From NCBI GenBank assembly GCA_905210055.1, contig CAJLVH010000023.1, positions 1-17,604 on the forward strand: DNA of 17,604 nucleotides, read 5' to 3'. Positions 6,662 through 13,721 of the stretch are shown here, in pieces. The notes under the pieces are model-generated. The model ran no database searches, was not told the origin of the DNA, and saw nothing but the letters and a program-made list of their open reading frames with translations. The stretch comes from an uncultured Enorma sp. (GTDB lineage: Bacteria; Actinomycetota; Coriobacteriia; Coriobacteriales; Coriobacteriaceae). A program made the translations under genes and the position numbers. Positions within the stretch are counted from its first letter, which is position 1. Each line of letters opens with the position of its first letter.

Positions 6662-7747
6662 CTAGGCGACCTTCGTGCCGCCGACATACGTTGCGGCAAG
6701 CGTGAGATCGGCATTGAAGATCGTGAGGTCGGCGATGCGCCCGGGCTTGATGGAGCCGCAGACGTCGTCGATGTGCACCGAGCGGGCAGGCACCTCCGTC
6801 GCCATGCGGATGGCCTGCTCGGCCGTAACGATCTGCCAGTCGACCATGTTCTTCACGCCCTTGGCGAGCGTGAGAACCGAGCCCGCGATCGTGCCCGTCG
6901 AGCCGTCCTCCGCCTTGACGTAGCAGAGGCCGCCCTTCATGACGACGGGCATGCCGCCCGAGACGTACTCGCCCTCGGGCATGCCGCCGCAGATAAGGCA
7001 ATCGGTGATGAGCACCGTATGCTGCCAGCCCTTCGCCTCGACGAGCGCCTTGATGGCAGCAGGCACCACGTGCTTGCCGTCGCAGATGATCTCGGCATAG
7101 GTCTCGGGCGTCGTCATGGCGCAACCGGTCACGCCCGGGTCGCGATGATGCAGGCCGCGCTGGCCGTTGTAGGTGTGAACGAAGCAGCTGGCACCGGCGT
7201 TCACCGCGGCGAGCGCCTCGTCATAGGTGGCGTCCGAATGCCCGATGGCCGTCACCACGCCGCGCGCATCGAGCGCCGCGATGTACTCGAGCGCACCATC
7301 CTTCTCAGCCGCAAGCGCGCTCTTCACGATGCGGCCGCCGGCCTGCTCCTGCCAGCCATCGAAGACCTCGACCGTGGGATCAATGAGGAACTTGGGGTTC
7401 TGCGCGCCCACGTGCGCCGTGGTGAAGAACGGCCCCTCGAGGAAGATGCCTCCGATGTGCGCACCCGCGTAGTCCTCGCTGCGAGCCTCGTCGGCCTGCG
7501 CAATGGCGGCGCAAGCGCGGTCGATAGCGGCGGGATCGCAATCGGTGGTCGCGTGGTTATGGAAGCCGTGGATATGCGTATCGACAAGGCCGGGGCCCAC
7601 GATGGCGCCGGGATATTCGACGACCTCGCACGCCGGCTTCTCGGCCGTCCAACCCGCGAACTTCCCATCCTCGATGGTGAGGTAGCCACCCTGCATGGTG
7701 GCGCCCGGCAGTACGAACTTGGCTGCCGAGATGGCAAACGTACTCAA
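6662..7747 (-). CDS. nagA: N-acetylglucosamine/N-acetylgalactosamine-6-phosphate deacetylase
   Basis: Amidohydrolase of 361 residues removing acetate from GalNAc-6-P or GlcNAc-6-P. Visible motifs are DTHIHG (His58, His60), LEGPFF (Glu104, metal), AIGHSDA (His170), HTYNG (His191) and ITDC (Asp249, catalytic acid/base), in the order and spacing of NagA/AgaA. The start is taken as TTG at 7747, because GAGAGGAG lies 5-6 nt before it. The ATG at 7762 overlaps that ribosome binding site and is a poor start. It lies between agaS and the SIS protein, which favours GalNAc-6-P as substrate here, although many such enzymes act on both. Confidence 0.9.
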   Translation of the reverse strand: MSTFAISAAKFVLPGATMQGGYLTIEDGKFAGWTAEKPACEVVEYPGAIVGPGLVDTHIHGFHNHATTDCDPAAIDRACAAIAQADEARSEDYAGAHIGGIFLEGPFFTTAHVGAQNPKFLIDPTVEVFDGWQEQAGGRIVKSALAAEKDGALEYIAALDARGVVTAIGHSDATYDEALAAVNAGASCFVHTYNGQRGLHHRDPGVTGCAMTTPETYAEIICDGKHVVPAAIKALVEAKGWQHTVLITDCLICGGMPEGEYVSGGMPVVMKGGLCYVKAEDGSTGTIAGSVLTLAKGVKNMVDWQIVTAEQAIRMATEVPARSVHIDDVCGSIKPGRIADLTIFNADLTLAATYVGGTKVA

Positions 7748-7771
7748 GAGAACTCCTCTCATACGGGAATC

Positions 7772-7835
7772 ACGTGACAGTTTCCCCTGGCACCACTGTC
7801 ACGTCTGTGACAGTTTCCCCTGGCACCGTTGTCAC
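7772..7835. repeat. two tandem 33-bp hairpin repeats between agaS and nagA
   Basis: The 20-base string TGACAGTTTCCCCTGGCACC starts at 7775 and again at 7808. Copy 1 has perfect 10-bp arms ACGTGACAGT/ACTGTCACGT (7772-7781 and 7795-7804). Copy 2 has GTGACA/TGTCAC arms (7807-7812 and 7830-7835). The array starts 4 bp past the agaS stop and ends about 25 bp before the nagA start. Confidence 0.8.
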
Positions 7836-7838
7836 GCG

Positions 7839-9005
7839 CTATGCGCTGAACGGATGGATGGTGACGCCCTTCACCACGCGATTCACCGTGCCGGTGGGGC
7901 TCGGCGTATCGGGCGTGTTGCCCACGCGCACGGAGTTGAGGAGCGACACCGCCTGCGCGACCATAACGAACGGCAGGGCGAGATACGCCTCGGGAAGCGC
8001 TTCGGAGCCGGAGAACGTGAACGCCTCGCCGCTGAAGAGCTCGCCGGCATCCTGCTGGACGGCGATGGTCTTCTGAGCGATCTTGTCGCCACCGATCTCG
8101 TTCAGGATGTCGAGGTCGTACTGGCGGGTGTACTCGTCGTTGTTCACGAACACGAACACAAGCGTCTTGTCGTCCACAAAGCTCTTCGGCCCGTGGCGAT
8201 ACCCCATGCAGCTATCCCACGAGGTAGCAACGAGGCCATGGGCGAGCTCGAGGATCTTGAGCTGGGCCTCCTGGGCAAGACCCACAAAGGAGCCGGAACC
8301 CAGATACGTCACGCGGTTGAAGTCGCCAGCCAGGAAGGCAGCGACCTCATCCTCGCGCTCGACGACCTCGCGGCCCATCTTCGCGGCTTCGCGCACCCAG
8401 GCGAGCTTCTGCTCGTCGGAAGCGGTGTCGAAGATGAGCGTGGTGAGCAGTGACATGCAGCTGTAGCTGCCGGTCATAGCGAAGCCCTTGTCGTTCGCGC
8501 GCGGGATGAGCAGCGTGAGCGCGTCCGGGTCATCGGCGCTCTCCACGGCGAGACGCCCTTCAGGCGCGCAGGTGATGTTCAAGAACTTGATGTTCTTCAC
8601 GAACTTCTTCGCAACCTCGACGGCAGCCAGGCTCTCGGGGCTGTTGCCGGAGCGTGCAAAGGACACGAGGATCGTGGGCTCGTCGGGGCAGAGGAAGTCG
8701 CGCGGAGCGGAGACGATGTCCGTAGTGGCGATGGGCTTGAAGTCGTAGGTCGCCGTATCGCCCGCATGGCGCAGGTACGGGGCAACCGTGTCGCCAACGT
8801 AATCGGACGTGCCGGCACCGGTGAAGATCACCGACGTACGCCCCTCGGCCATACCGTTCGCCGCAGCGAGAAACGCCTCGATGGCATCCTTGTTATCGGC
8901 ATAGATCTGGAAAGTGTCCTCCCAGAGCTCGGGCTGCTGCTTGATCTCGGCGGTGGTGATATCCGCACCGAGCGCCTTCAGCTCCTCCACGCTTTTCTCG
9001 AACAT
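7839..9005 (-). CDS. agaS: AgaS, galactosamine-6-phosphate deaminase/isomerase
   Basis: Double-SIS protein of 388 residues. GAGTSDYVG (63-71) and SFARSGNSPES (115-125) in the first SIS domain and GSGSFVGLAQEAQLKILEL in the second are typical of AgaS. It converts galactosamine-6-P to tagatose-6-P with release of ammonia, the branch point between amino-sugar and tagatose chemistry. The ATG at 9005 has a GAAGAAGGG stretch upstream. The gene follows the regulator by 46 bp, a gap with a small GCGGCA/TGCCGC palindrome at 9028-9040, and precedes nagA. Cells with NagB would not need it for GlcNAc, so it points to GalNAc as the substrate of the locus. Confidence 0.92.
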   Translation of the reverse strand: MFEKSVEELKALGADITTAEIKQQPELWEDTFQIYADNKDAIEAFLAAANGMAEGRTSVIFTGAGTSDYVGDTVAPYLRHAGDTATYDFKPIATTDIVSAPRDFLCPDEPTILVSFARSGNSPESLAAVEVAKKFVKNIKFLNITCAPEGRLAVESADDPDALTLLIPRANDKGFAMTGSYSCMSLLTTLIFDTASDEQKLAWVREAAKMGREVVEREDEVAAFLAGDFNRVTYLGSGSFVGLAQEAQLKILELAHGLVATSWDSCMGYRHGPKSFVDDKTLVFVFVNNDEYTRQYDLDILNEIGGDKIAQKTIAVQQDAGELFSGEAFTFSGSEALPEAYLALPFVMVAQAVSLLNSVRVGNTPDTPSPTGTVNRVVKGVTIHPFSA

Positions 9006-9051
9006 GATAGCTACCCTTCTTCCGTGCGCGGCAATGCCGCTCGCATGTCAT

Positions 9052-9783
9052 CTACTCACCGCGACGGTGGTAGACCTTGTACTTGAATTGGTCGGCGCGG
9101 GCGACGGAGAGCGTGTACTCCACGATCTCGTTGCTCGCGTTATACGTGGTGCGGACGAGGTCGAGCACCGGCGCGCCCTCGTTGATGTCCAGCAGGTGGG
9201 CATCGGCGATGCGGGCGATGCTCGCGAAGAACTCCTCCTCCGCTACCTTGATCTTCTCGTGGTAGACCCCTTCGATGATCTCGTAGAGCGGCATGTTCTC
9301 CAAAAGCGGCCGCTTGAGCGTGAGGAACTTGCGCATGGGCAGGTACGTGCGCTCAACCATCATCGGAGTGCCGTCTGCAGAGCGCAGGCGCTTAAGCTTG
9401 AAGAGCTTGTCTCCCTCACGAACACCCAGGTGGTCGGCAAGATTCGCGTCGGCGAGGATCTCGCTGAACTCGAGGATCGTCGTGTGGGGGACGCGCCCCA
9501 TCTCGCGCATCTGCTCGGTGAAGCTGTACGACTGCATGAGGTTCGTGGTCTGCGCGGAGCGATCCGCGACGAACGTGCCGCGGCCGTGCTGGCGCACCAC
9601 AAGCCCAAGCTGCTCAAGCTCCTGCAGGGCAAGGCGAACCGTCGTGCGCGAAAGCCCGTAGCGCTCAGAGAGCTCGCGTTCGGAGGGCATGAGGTCGCCC
9701 GGGCGGTATTCGTACTCGATCTTCTCGGATAGGATGTCGACCAGCTGGTCGTAGAGCGACTGGCGTCGCATCGTTACCGCCAT
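9052..9783 (-). CDS. GntR-family (HutC subfamily) transcriptional regulator
   Basis: The 243-residue protein has an N-terminal winged helix (residues about 6-75: LYDQLVDILSEKI, PSERELSERYGLSRTTVR, LVVRQHGRGTFV) and a C-terminal UTRA ligand domain (about 95-240, with MMVERTYLP and VEYTLSVARADQFK). That architecture is the HutC subfamily, which includes NagR, DasR and AgaR-like regulators that sense phosphorylated amino sugars. The ATG at 9783 follows AAGGAGG by 8 nt; an open stretch extends 23 codons upstream to 9852 but has no good ribosome site. The gene sits between EIIA and agaS. Two DasR/NagR-like operators in the window (15778-15837 and 10449-10464) are its likely targets. The ligand is inferred as GalN-6-P or GalNAc-6-P. 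Confidence 0.9.
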   Translation of the reverse strand: MAVTMRRQSLYDQLVDILSEKIEYEYRPGDLMPSERELSERYGLSRTTVRLALQELEQLGLVVRQHGRGTFVADRSAQTTNLMQSYSFTEQMREMGRVPHTTILEFSEILADANLADHLGVREGDKLFKLKRLRSADGTPMMVERTYLPMRKFLTLKRPLLENMPLYEIIEGVYHEKIKVAEEEFFASIARIADAHLLDINEGAPVLDLVRTTYNASNEIVEYTLSVARADQFKYKVYHRRGE

Positions 9784-9871
9784 GGAATCGCCTCCTTCAA
9801 ACGCAATCTCGCGTGCTTCGCTCCCGCGCACCACGATGCCGAGCTCCGGCACCGTGCAGGCGCGCCTCGGC

Positions 9872-9904
9872 GGGCAGCGCCCGATACCTTAGGCGCTGTT
9901 GCCC
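9872..9904. terminator. hairpin between EIIA and the regulator gene
   Basis: CAGCGCC (9875-9881) pairs with GGCGCTG (9892-9898), with GGGC/GCCC continuing outside a two-base bulge. It lies about 40 bp past the EIIA stop and about 90 bp before the regulator start. No T-run follows, so it may only attenuate or stabilise the mRNA. Confidence 0.4.
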
Positions 9905-9945
9905 AGGACATGCGGAGCCGCCCGCCGCGTCTCAGTAGATGCTGC

Positions 9946-10371
9946 TTACATCTCGTCGTCTTCGTCGTCCCCCATGGGCTCGAGCTTCTTGTGGGTGACG
10001 CCCGCCTGGCCGACCGTCACCGCGGCCTCTGCCGTATCCTCGGCGGTGGCGTAGGCGCCGCGCATGACGATGAGCTCGATGAGCATGGGCAGGTTCACGC
10101 CAGCGACGACCTCGACGTTGTTGAACACCTGAGAGGCGAGCATGGCCTGGTTGAACGGGGTGCCGCCCAGAAGGTCGCAGAACACCACGACGCCGTCGCA
10201 CTCCTCATGCAGCTCGGAAATCGCAGCGCGCAGGTCGGCAGCGTACGTATCGGTGCTCGTGCCGTCGAACGGGACGGCCTTGAACGCAGGCGTGTCGCCC
10301 GCGACCATGTCGACGGCGCTCTTCAAACCAAGCGAGAAGTTACCATGGCCAGTGAGAACGAAACCGATCAT
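9946..10371 (-). CDS. PTS mannose-family EIIA component
   Basis: Cytosolic phosphocarrier of 141 residues that takes phosphate from HPr and passes it to EIIB. The start MIGFVLTGHGNFSLG places the phosphorylated His at residue 9, as in EIIA-Man and AgaF. VFCDLLGGTPFNQA (about 63-76) is the second family hallmark. The ATG at 10371 is chosen over a start 16 codons upstream because GAAAGGA precedes it and the family begins here. The C-terminus ends in an acidic run, GDDEDDEM. It is separated from EIIB, EIIC and EIID by an unrelated gene and two terminator regions, with an operator-like site about 80 bp upstream. Confidence 0.92.
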   Translation of the reverse strand: MIGFVLTGHGNFSLGLKSAVDMVAGDTPAFKAVPFDGTSTDTYAADLRAAISELHEECDGVVVFCDLLGGTPFNQAMLASQVFNNVEVVAGVNLPMLIELIVMRGAYATAEDTAEAAVTVGQAGVTHKKLEPMGDDEDDEM

Positions 10372-10448
10372 CTTCGTGTCCTTTCCTTCGCTTTGACACT
10401 CGGTTTTCCTGCGGTACACCCGCCCTGCTCGCCTATCAACTAGTGGTA

Positions 10449-10464
10449 ACTGGTTACTACCAGC
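10449..10464. promoter_or_regulatory. DasR/NagR-like operator upstream of EIIA
   Basis: ACTGGTTACTACCAGC carries TGGT and ACCA half-sites with a 4-bp spacer and matches the HutC-type consensus A(C/G)TGGTCTAGACCA(C/G)T at most positions outside the centre. A further AGTGGT half-site lies just beside it at 10442-10447. It is about 80 bp upstream of the EIIA start and just past the terminator of the preceding gene, where a promoter for EIIA-gntR-agaS would be expected. Confidence 0.65.
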
Positions 10465-10470
10465 TGAGGG

Positions 10471-10520
10471 AAATAAAAGGGTGTAGGGCCTCGCAAGCAG
10501 GAGAAAGACGCATACACCCT
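10471..10520 (-). terminator. Rho-independent terminator after the membrane-anchored protein gene
   Basis: On the minus strand AGGGTGTA (10513-10520) and TACACCCT (10478-10485) form an 8-bp stem with a branched loop, followed by TTTTATTT (10478-10471). It lies 30 bp past the stop at 10551 and should separate that gene from EIIA. Confidence 0.75.
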
Positions 10521-10550
10521 CCTTTCGGCATGATGCCGATGCTGCCCGCC

Positions 10551-11273
10551 TTAAGCATCCGCCTCCGGCGTCTCGGCAGCATCATGTTCGGTATCGGGTT
10601 GGCCGGAATCCGCAGGTGCGTCTGAGCCCTGCGCGGCGGCCTCCCGTTTGGCCTGAGCCACCTTCGGCGGCTCGGGCATGGAATTCTCTTTGATAAGCTG
10701 GACAAGCAGGCCATCGTAGTACTGAGCCTGCTTCTTGTTGCCGGCGTTGCGATACTGCTTCGCGATGAGCTTGTAGAGCTTCGCACGCAACGGCGGGTCC
10801 GCACGGTCGAGGAGCGCTTCCATCTCCTCAATGCAATCGTGGCGGTTGCCAAGCATGATGTCATAGGTGAGCTGGCAATCCTTGACCACGTTCTTGTCGC
10901 ACACGCCCTTGGCTTCATCAAGCAACTCTTTAGCGCGCTTCTTATCCTCAATGGAGACATAGTAGTTGAACGCCAGCGCAACGATCTCTGCATGGCGCTT
11001 CTTAGACGACCGCATGCGCAGCATGAGCTCGATCATGCGCGTCGCCATCTCGCGCTCGTCGCGTGCATCGTGCACCCGAAAGCGCCAGAGATATTGTTCG
11101 TACGTGGGGAACAGAATCCTGGGAAGGAACTTGTTCAGCGTATCGAAGCAGTCATCGAGCAGGCCGGTCACGAACAGCATGTGAATCTTCATCTCATAGT
11201 AACGCCGCAGCAACAGCGTGGCCACGAAGTACACGATGAGAAACACGACGAAGATGATGACTTCGATTCTCAC
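10551..11273 (-). CDS. membrane-anchored helical (TPR-like) protein of unknown function
   Basis: Not recognised as a named family. The 240-residue product has an N-terminal hydrophobic segment (about 4-22: VIIFVVFLIVYFVATLLL) followed by RRYY, which fits a membrane anchor with the rest in the cytosol. Residues 40-190 are predicted helical by eye, with TPR-like helix pairs such as KKRAKELLDEAKGVCDK and KLIAKQYRNAGNKKQAQYY. The last 40 residues are acidic, rich in Ala, Asp, Glu and Pro, and probably disordered. The start is GTG at 11273 with GGGAAGG 8 nt upstream. It lies between EIID and EIIA, which usually adjoin, and is flanked by terminators, so it forms its own unit. A role in PTS assembly is possible but only positional. 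Confidence 0.75.
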   Translation of the reverse strand: MRIEVIIFVVFLIVYFVATLLLRRYYEMKIHMLFVTGLLDDCFDTLNKFLPRILFPTYEQYLWRFRVHDARDEREMATRMIELMLRMRSSKKRHAEIVALAFNYYVSIEDKKRAKELLDEAKGVCDKNVVKDCQLTYDIMLGNRHDCIEEMEALLDRADPPLRAKLYKLIAKQYRNAGNKKQAQYYDGLLVQLIKENSMPEPPKVAQAKREAAAQGSDAPADSGQPDTEHDAAETPEADA

Positions 11274-11340
11274 GATGGATACCTTCCCTTACCTTCATGC
11301 GCTTCCGCGCAGCACTATCTGGCACTGAGCCATGATAGCG

Positions 11341-11408
11341 AAAAACGGGCGCACACCTCTGGGAGAACGCGGCGAAGCAAAAGCCCGCCTTGAGGAACGC
11401 GCCCGTTT
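11341..11408 (-). terminator. Rho-independent terminator ending the GH35-EIIBCD transcript
   Basis: Perfect 10-bp arms AAACGGGCGC (11343-11352) and GCGCCCGTTT (11399-11408) enclose a branched 46-nt loop with inner pairing. On the minus strand the stem runs into TTTTT. It is the second hairpin past the EIID stop. Confidence 0.7.
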
Positions 11409-11419
11409 GCGACTCATGA

Positions 11420-11481
11420 GGAGCGAGCCGCGGCCACGGCGCCCGGAAACCCGGGCACCGCAGTCGCGAGGATCTTGCTCC
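11420..11481. terminator. hairpin directly after the EIID stop codon
   Basis: CGGCGCCCGG (11437-11446) pairs with CCGGGCACCG (11451-11460) with one G-T type mismatch and a 4-nt loop, and GGAGC/GCTCC pairs outside it (11420-11424 and 11477-11481). It abuts the EIID stop at 11482. Lack of a T-run suggests 3'-end protection or partial termination ahead of the 11341-11408 terminator. Confidence 0.5.
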
Positions 11482-12315
11482 TTAGCCCTTGGCGATCCAG
11501 CCGAGGCCGCCGAGGATGATGGCCAGGATGAGGACGATGAAGATCGCCTTCGTCGAGGTCATGCCCTTCTTGCCGAGGAGCCAGTACACGAAGCCGACGA
11601 GGGCCGCGGGCACGAGCTTCGGGCAGATCATGTTGCAGATGTGCTGCAGGTCGACGGTGACGCCGCCCAGGTCGATGGGGGCGGAGATCACGATGCCGAC
11701 GTTGGTGGACACGAGAGCGCCCACCATGAACACGCCCATGACGGTAGCGGCGTCGGTGATGGCGTTGAGCTGGTCGCTCATCGTGGTGACGAGCTTCATG
11801 CCCTGGTCGTAGGCGATGTAGGTCTGCTTGCAGCGGAACCAGTCGACCACGACGTTCACGGCGATCCAGATGAAGATGCCGAGCGGGTTGCCCTGAGCGG
11901 CCATGTTAGCGGCCAGGGCACCGAAGATGGTGGGCAGCAGCGAGCCGAAGATGGAGTCGCCGATGGAGGCGAGCGGCCCCATGAGGCCGGTCTTCAGGGA
12001 AGCGACAGTCTCGAGGCTCTGGATGCCCTCTTCCTCCTCGATCGCCAGGTCGATACCGGTGATGATCGTGTTGAGGAAGTTCGAGGTGTTGAAGAACGGG
12101 GCGCAGTGGGTGCGCGCAGCGGTCTTCAGCTCTTCGGTGTTGTCCCCGTAGATCTTACGGAGCTGCGGAAGGATGATCCACAGGTAACCGGAGTGCTGCA
12201 TACGCTCGTAGTTCCAGCCAGCCTGGAAACCGACGAGGTTACGACGGTTGATCTGCTGGAAGTCGGCCTTAGTGAGCTTGTAGCCCGTGGTGCCGTTCGG
12301 AAGCTTAGAGCTCAT
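11482..12315 (-). CDS. PTS mannose-family EIID component
   Basis: Inner-membrane partner of EIIC, 277 residues, usual for the family. LTKADFQQINRRNLVGFQAGWNYERMQ near the N-terminus and GPLASIGDSIFGSLLPTIFGALAANMA mid-protein are EIID hallmarks; the C-terminal third has hydrophobic segments ending in GGLGWIAKG. The start is taken at ATG 12315, which has AAGGAG 9 nt upstream; an ATG three codons earlier (12324) touches that ribosome site. It overlaps the 3' end of EIIC by 11 bp, so translation is probably coupled. Sugar specificity cannot be read directly; the neighbouring AgaS and GH35 genes suggest GalNAc or Gal-GalNAc. Confidence 0.93.
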   Translation of the reverse strand: MSSKLPNGTTGYKLTKADFQQINRRNLVGFQAGWNYERMQHSGYLWIILPQLRKIYGDNTEELKTAARTHCAPFFNTSNFLNTIITGIDLAIEEEEGIQSLETVASLKTGLMGPLASIGDSIFGSLLPTIFGALAANMAAQGNPLGIFIWIAVNVVVDWFRCKQTYIAYDQGMKLVTTMSDQLNAITDAATVMGVFMVGALVSTNVGIVISAPIDLGGVTVDLQHICNMICPKLVPAALVGFVYWLLGKKGMTSTKAIFIVLILAIILGGLGWIAKG

Positions 12316-13165
12316 CGTCGTCATCTCCTTCCGTACCAGCGGCCACAGCAGGGGCGGCAGCCTGAGCCTTGCCCTGCGTGTAGTAGATGTAGGCCAGCGC
12401 GAAGCCGATGATGGCGATCGTCAGCATGGACAGGTTGTTGAAGTCGCCAGCCGCCTCGGCAGCGCCCGCCACGGCCGCGACGTTCGAGAACAGCGTACCC
12501 AGGAGGGCGGCGATCACGAAGCCGAGGAGCAGGTAGGCGATGTGCTTCTTGACGGGCAGGTAGCGGAGCAGGATGGCGAAGCCCACGGCGGGCAGCGCGC
12601 CGCCGGCGACGGTCAGGCCGGCGCCGAGCCAGGCGAGGTCGCCGTTCAGGGCCGCGGTGATGGCCTCGACGACGGGCTGGCCGAAGGCGAGCGCCAGGAA
12701 GACCGGGATCATGCGGCTGAGGCACCAGGAGACGGCGCCGAGCCAGTAGTGCACGTTGTAGGCGTTCCAGTTCATCTTCTCCACGTCGGCATCGCACATG
12801 TGACCGAAGAACGTGTTGGCGAAGCGGCCTGCGATGTCGGTGTACACCAGGATTGCAGCCACCGGCACGCCGAGCAGCGAGAGCGCGAGCTCAGGATCCA
12901 TGTTGGAGCTCACCGCGAACGCGGTCGCGATGAGGGTACCGGAGTTCGCGTCGATACGGGACGCGCCACCGAAGGTGCCGACGCCCAGAATGGTCAGCTG
13001 CATCTGGCCACCGATCAGAAGACCCGTGGTCATGTCGCCCATGATGAGGCCGGTGATGAAGCCGGAGAACACGGCAGAGCCAGCGCTGGAGTACCAGTGC
13101 AGCTCGTCCATGATCTGGAAACCGGCATATGCCGTGAGCAAAATAATTTGCCACCAAGCAATCAT
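12305..13165 (-). CDS. PTS mannose-family EIIC component
   Basis: Polytopic membrane permease of 286 residues with several hydrophobic helices. The N-terminal stretch (WWQIILLTAYAGFQIMDEL) and the GLIMGDMTTGLLIGGQMQL segment are typical of EIIC of the mannose/AgaW group. Together with EIID it forms the sugar channel. The ATG at 13165 follows GAAGGAGG. The C-terminus carries an acidic run, EGDDDDEL, but part of that coding also serves as the ribosome site and start region of EIID, so it may be a by-product of overlap. A 90-bp gap with a GCCGCG/CGCGGC hairpin separates it from EIIB. Confidence 0.93.
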   Translation of the reverse strand: MIAWWQIILLTAYAGFQIMDELHWYSSAGSAVFSGFITGLIMGDMTTGLLIGGQMQLTILGVGTFGGASRIDANSGTLIATAFAVSSNMDPELALSLLGVPVAAILVYTDIAGRFANTFFGHMCDADVEKMNWNAYNVHYWLGAVSWCLSRMIPVFLALAFGQPVVEAITAALNGDLAWLGAGLTVAGGALPAVGFAILLRYLPVKKHIAYLLLGFVIAALLGTLFSNVAAVAGAAEAAGDFNNLSMLTIAIIGFALAYIYYTQGKAQAAAPAVAAGTEGDDDDEL

Positions 13166-13216
13166 GGTTTTCCTCCTTCTACAAATACGAAACGATACGT
13201 TCCTACGCTATATACA

Positions 13217-13238
13217 GCCGCGCATCTCCCCTCGCGGC
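13217..13238. repeat. small hairpin between EIIB and EIIC
   Basis: GCCGCG (13217-13222) and CGCGGC (13233-13238) form a 6-bp stem with a 10-nt loop, 18 bp past the EIIB stop. It may adjust the relative levels of EIIB and EIIC; there is no T-run. Confidence 0.4.
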
Positions 13239-13255
13239 AGTAGCGCCAAAAGAAA

Positions 13256-13720
13256 TTAGGCCGTGAACTTCTCGGGGTTGTTCTGCGGCGTGAGCTGGAT
13301 GACCATGGGCACGCCCAGGCTCTGCAGCTCGGTGAGGGCATCGACGTCGTCCTGGCCGCAGTTGATGTTGCGGTTGTAGGACTTCACGATGTCCATCGAG
13401 GTGATGTTGCCCAGGATGATCTCGTCGAACTTCACGCCCGCCTTGACCATCTTGACGTAGGTCTCGGGCTTCTTGACGACGATGAACAGGCGCTGGGCGT
13501 CGTACTTGCCCGCGAGGATGTTCGCGCAGGCCTTCTCGGTGGAGAGCACCGAGAGCTTGCAGGTGGCGGGGGTCGCCATGCGGAGCACCTGCTTCTGCAC
13601 GGCGTCGTCGCACAGCTGGTCATCGACGACCATGAAGCGGCTCACCTGACGGGCGTTCGCCCAGAGGTTGCCGACCTGGCCATGAATGAGGCGGAAATCA
13701 ACACGTGCGCCAACAATCAT
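13256..13720 (-). CDS. PTS mannose-family EIIB component
   Basis: Cytosolic phosphotransfer protein of 154 residues. MIVGARVDFRLIHGQVGNLW places the phosphorylated His at residue 13, as in EIIB-Man/AgaV. FMVVDDQLCDD and the QSLGVPMVIQ region complete the family pattern. The ATG at 13720 is chosen because AGAAGGAG lies 9 nt upstream; a TTG three codons earlier directly abuts that site. The GH35 stop ends 1 bp before this start, which points to one operon and likely coupled translation. The GH35-then-EIIB order is the same as in the pneumococcal bgaC locus. Confidence 0.94.
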   Translation of the reverse strand: MIVGARVDFRLIHGQVGNLWANARQVSRFMVVDDQLCDDAVQKQVLRMATPATCKLSVLSTEKACANILAGKYDAQRLFIVVKKPETYVKMVKAGVKFDEIILGNITSMDIVKSYNRNINCGQDDVDALTELQSLGVPMVIQLTPQNNPEKFTA

Positions 13721-13721
13721 G

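Noticed and set aside
4828..6705. Very long plus-strand open frame (625 codons) opposite lacC and the SIS gene
   Set aside because: It lies antisense to two well-supported genes with clear catalytic motifs, has no recognisable domain, and its composition (Arg, His, Ala, Glu rich) is typical of antisense frames in GC-rich DNA.
7772..7835. Tandem repeats as the start of a CRISPR array
   Set aside because: Only two units with no unique spacers of constant length and no cas genes; they lie inside an operon.
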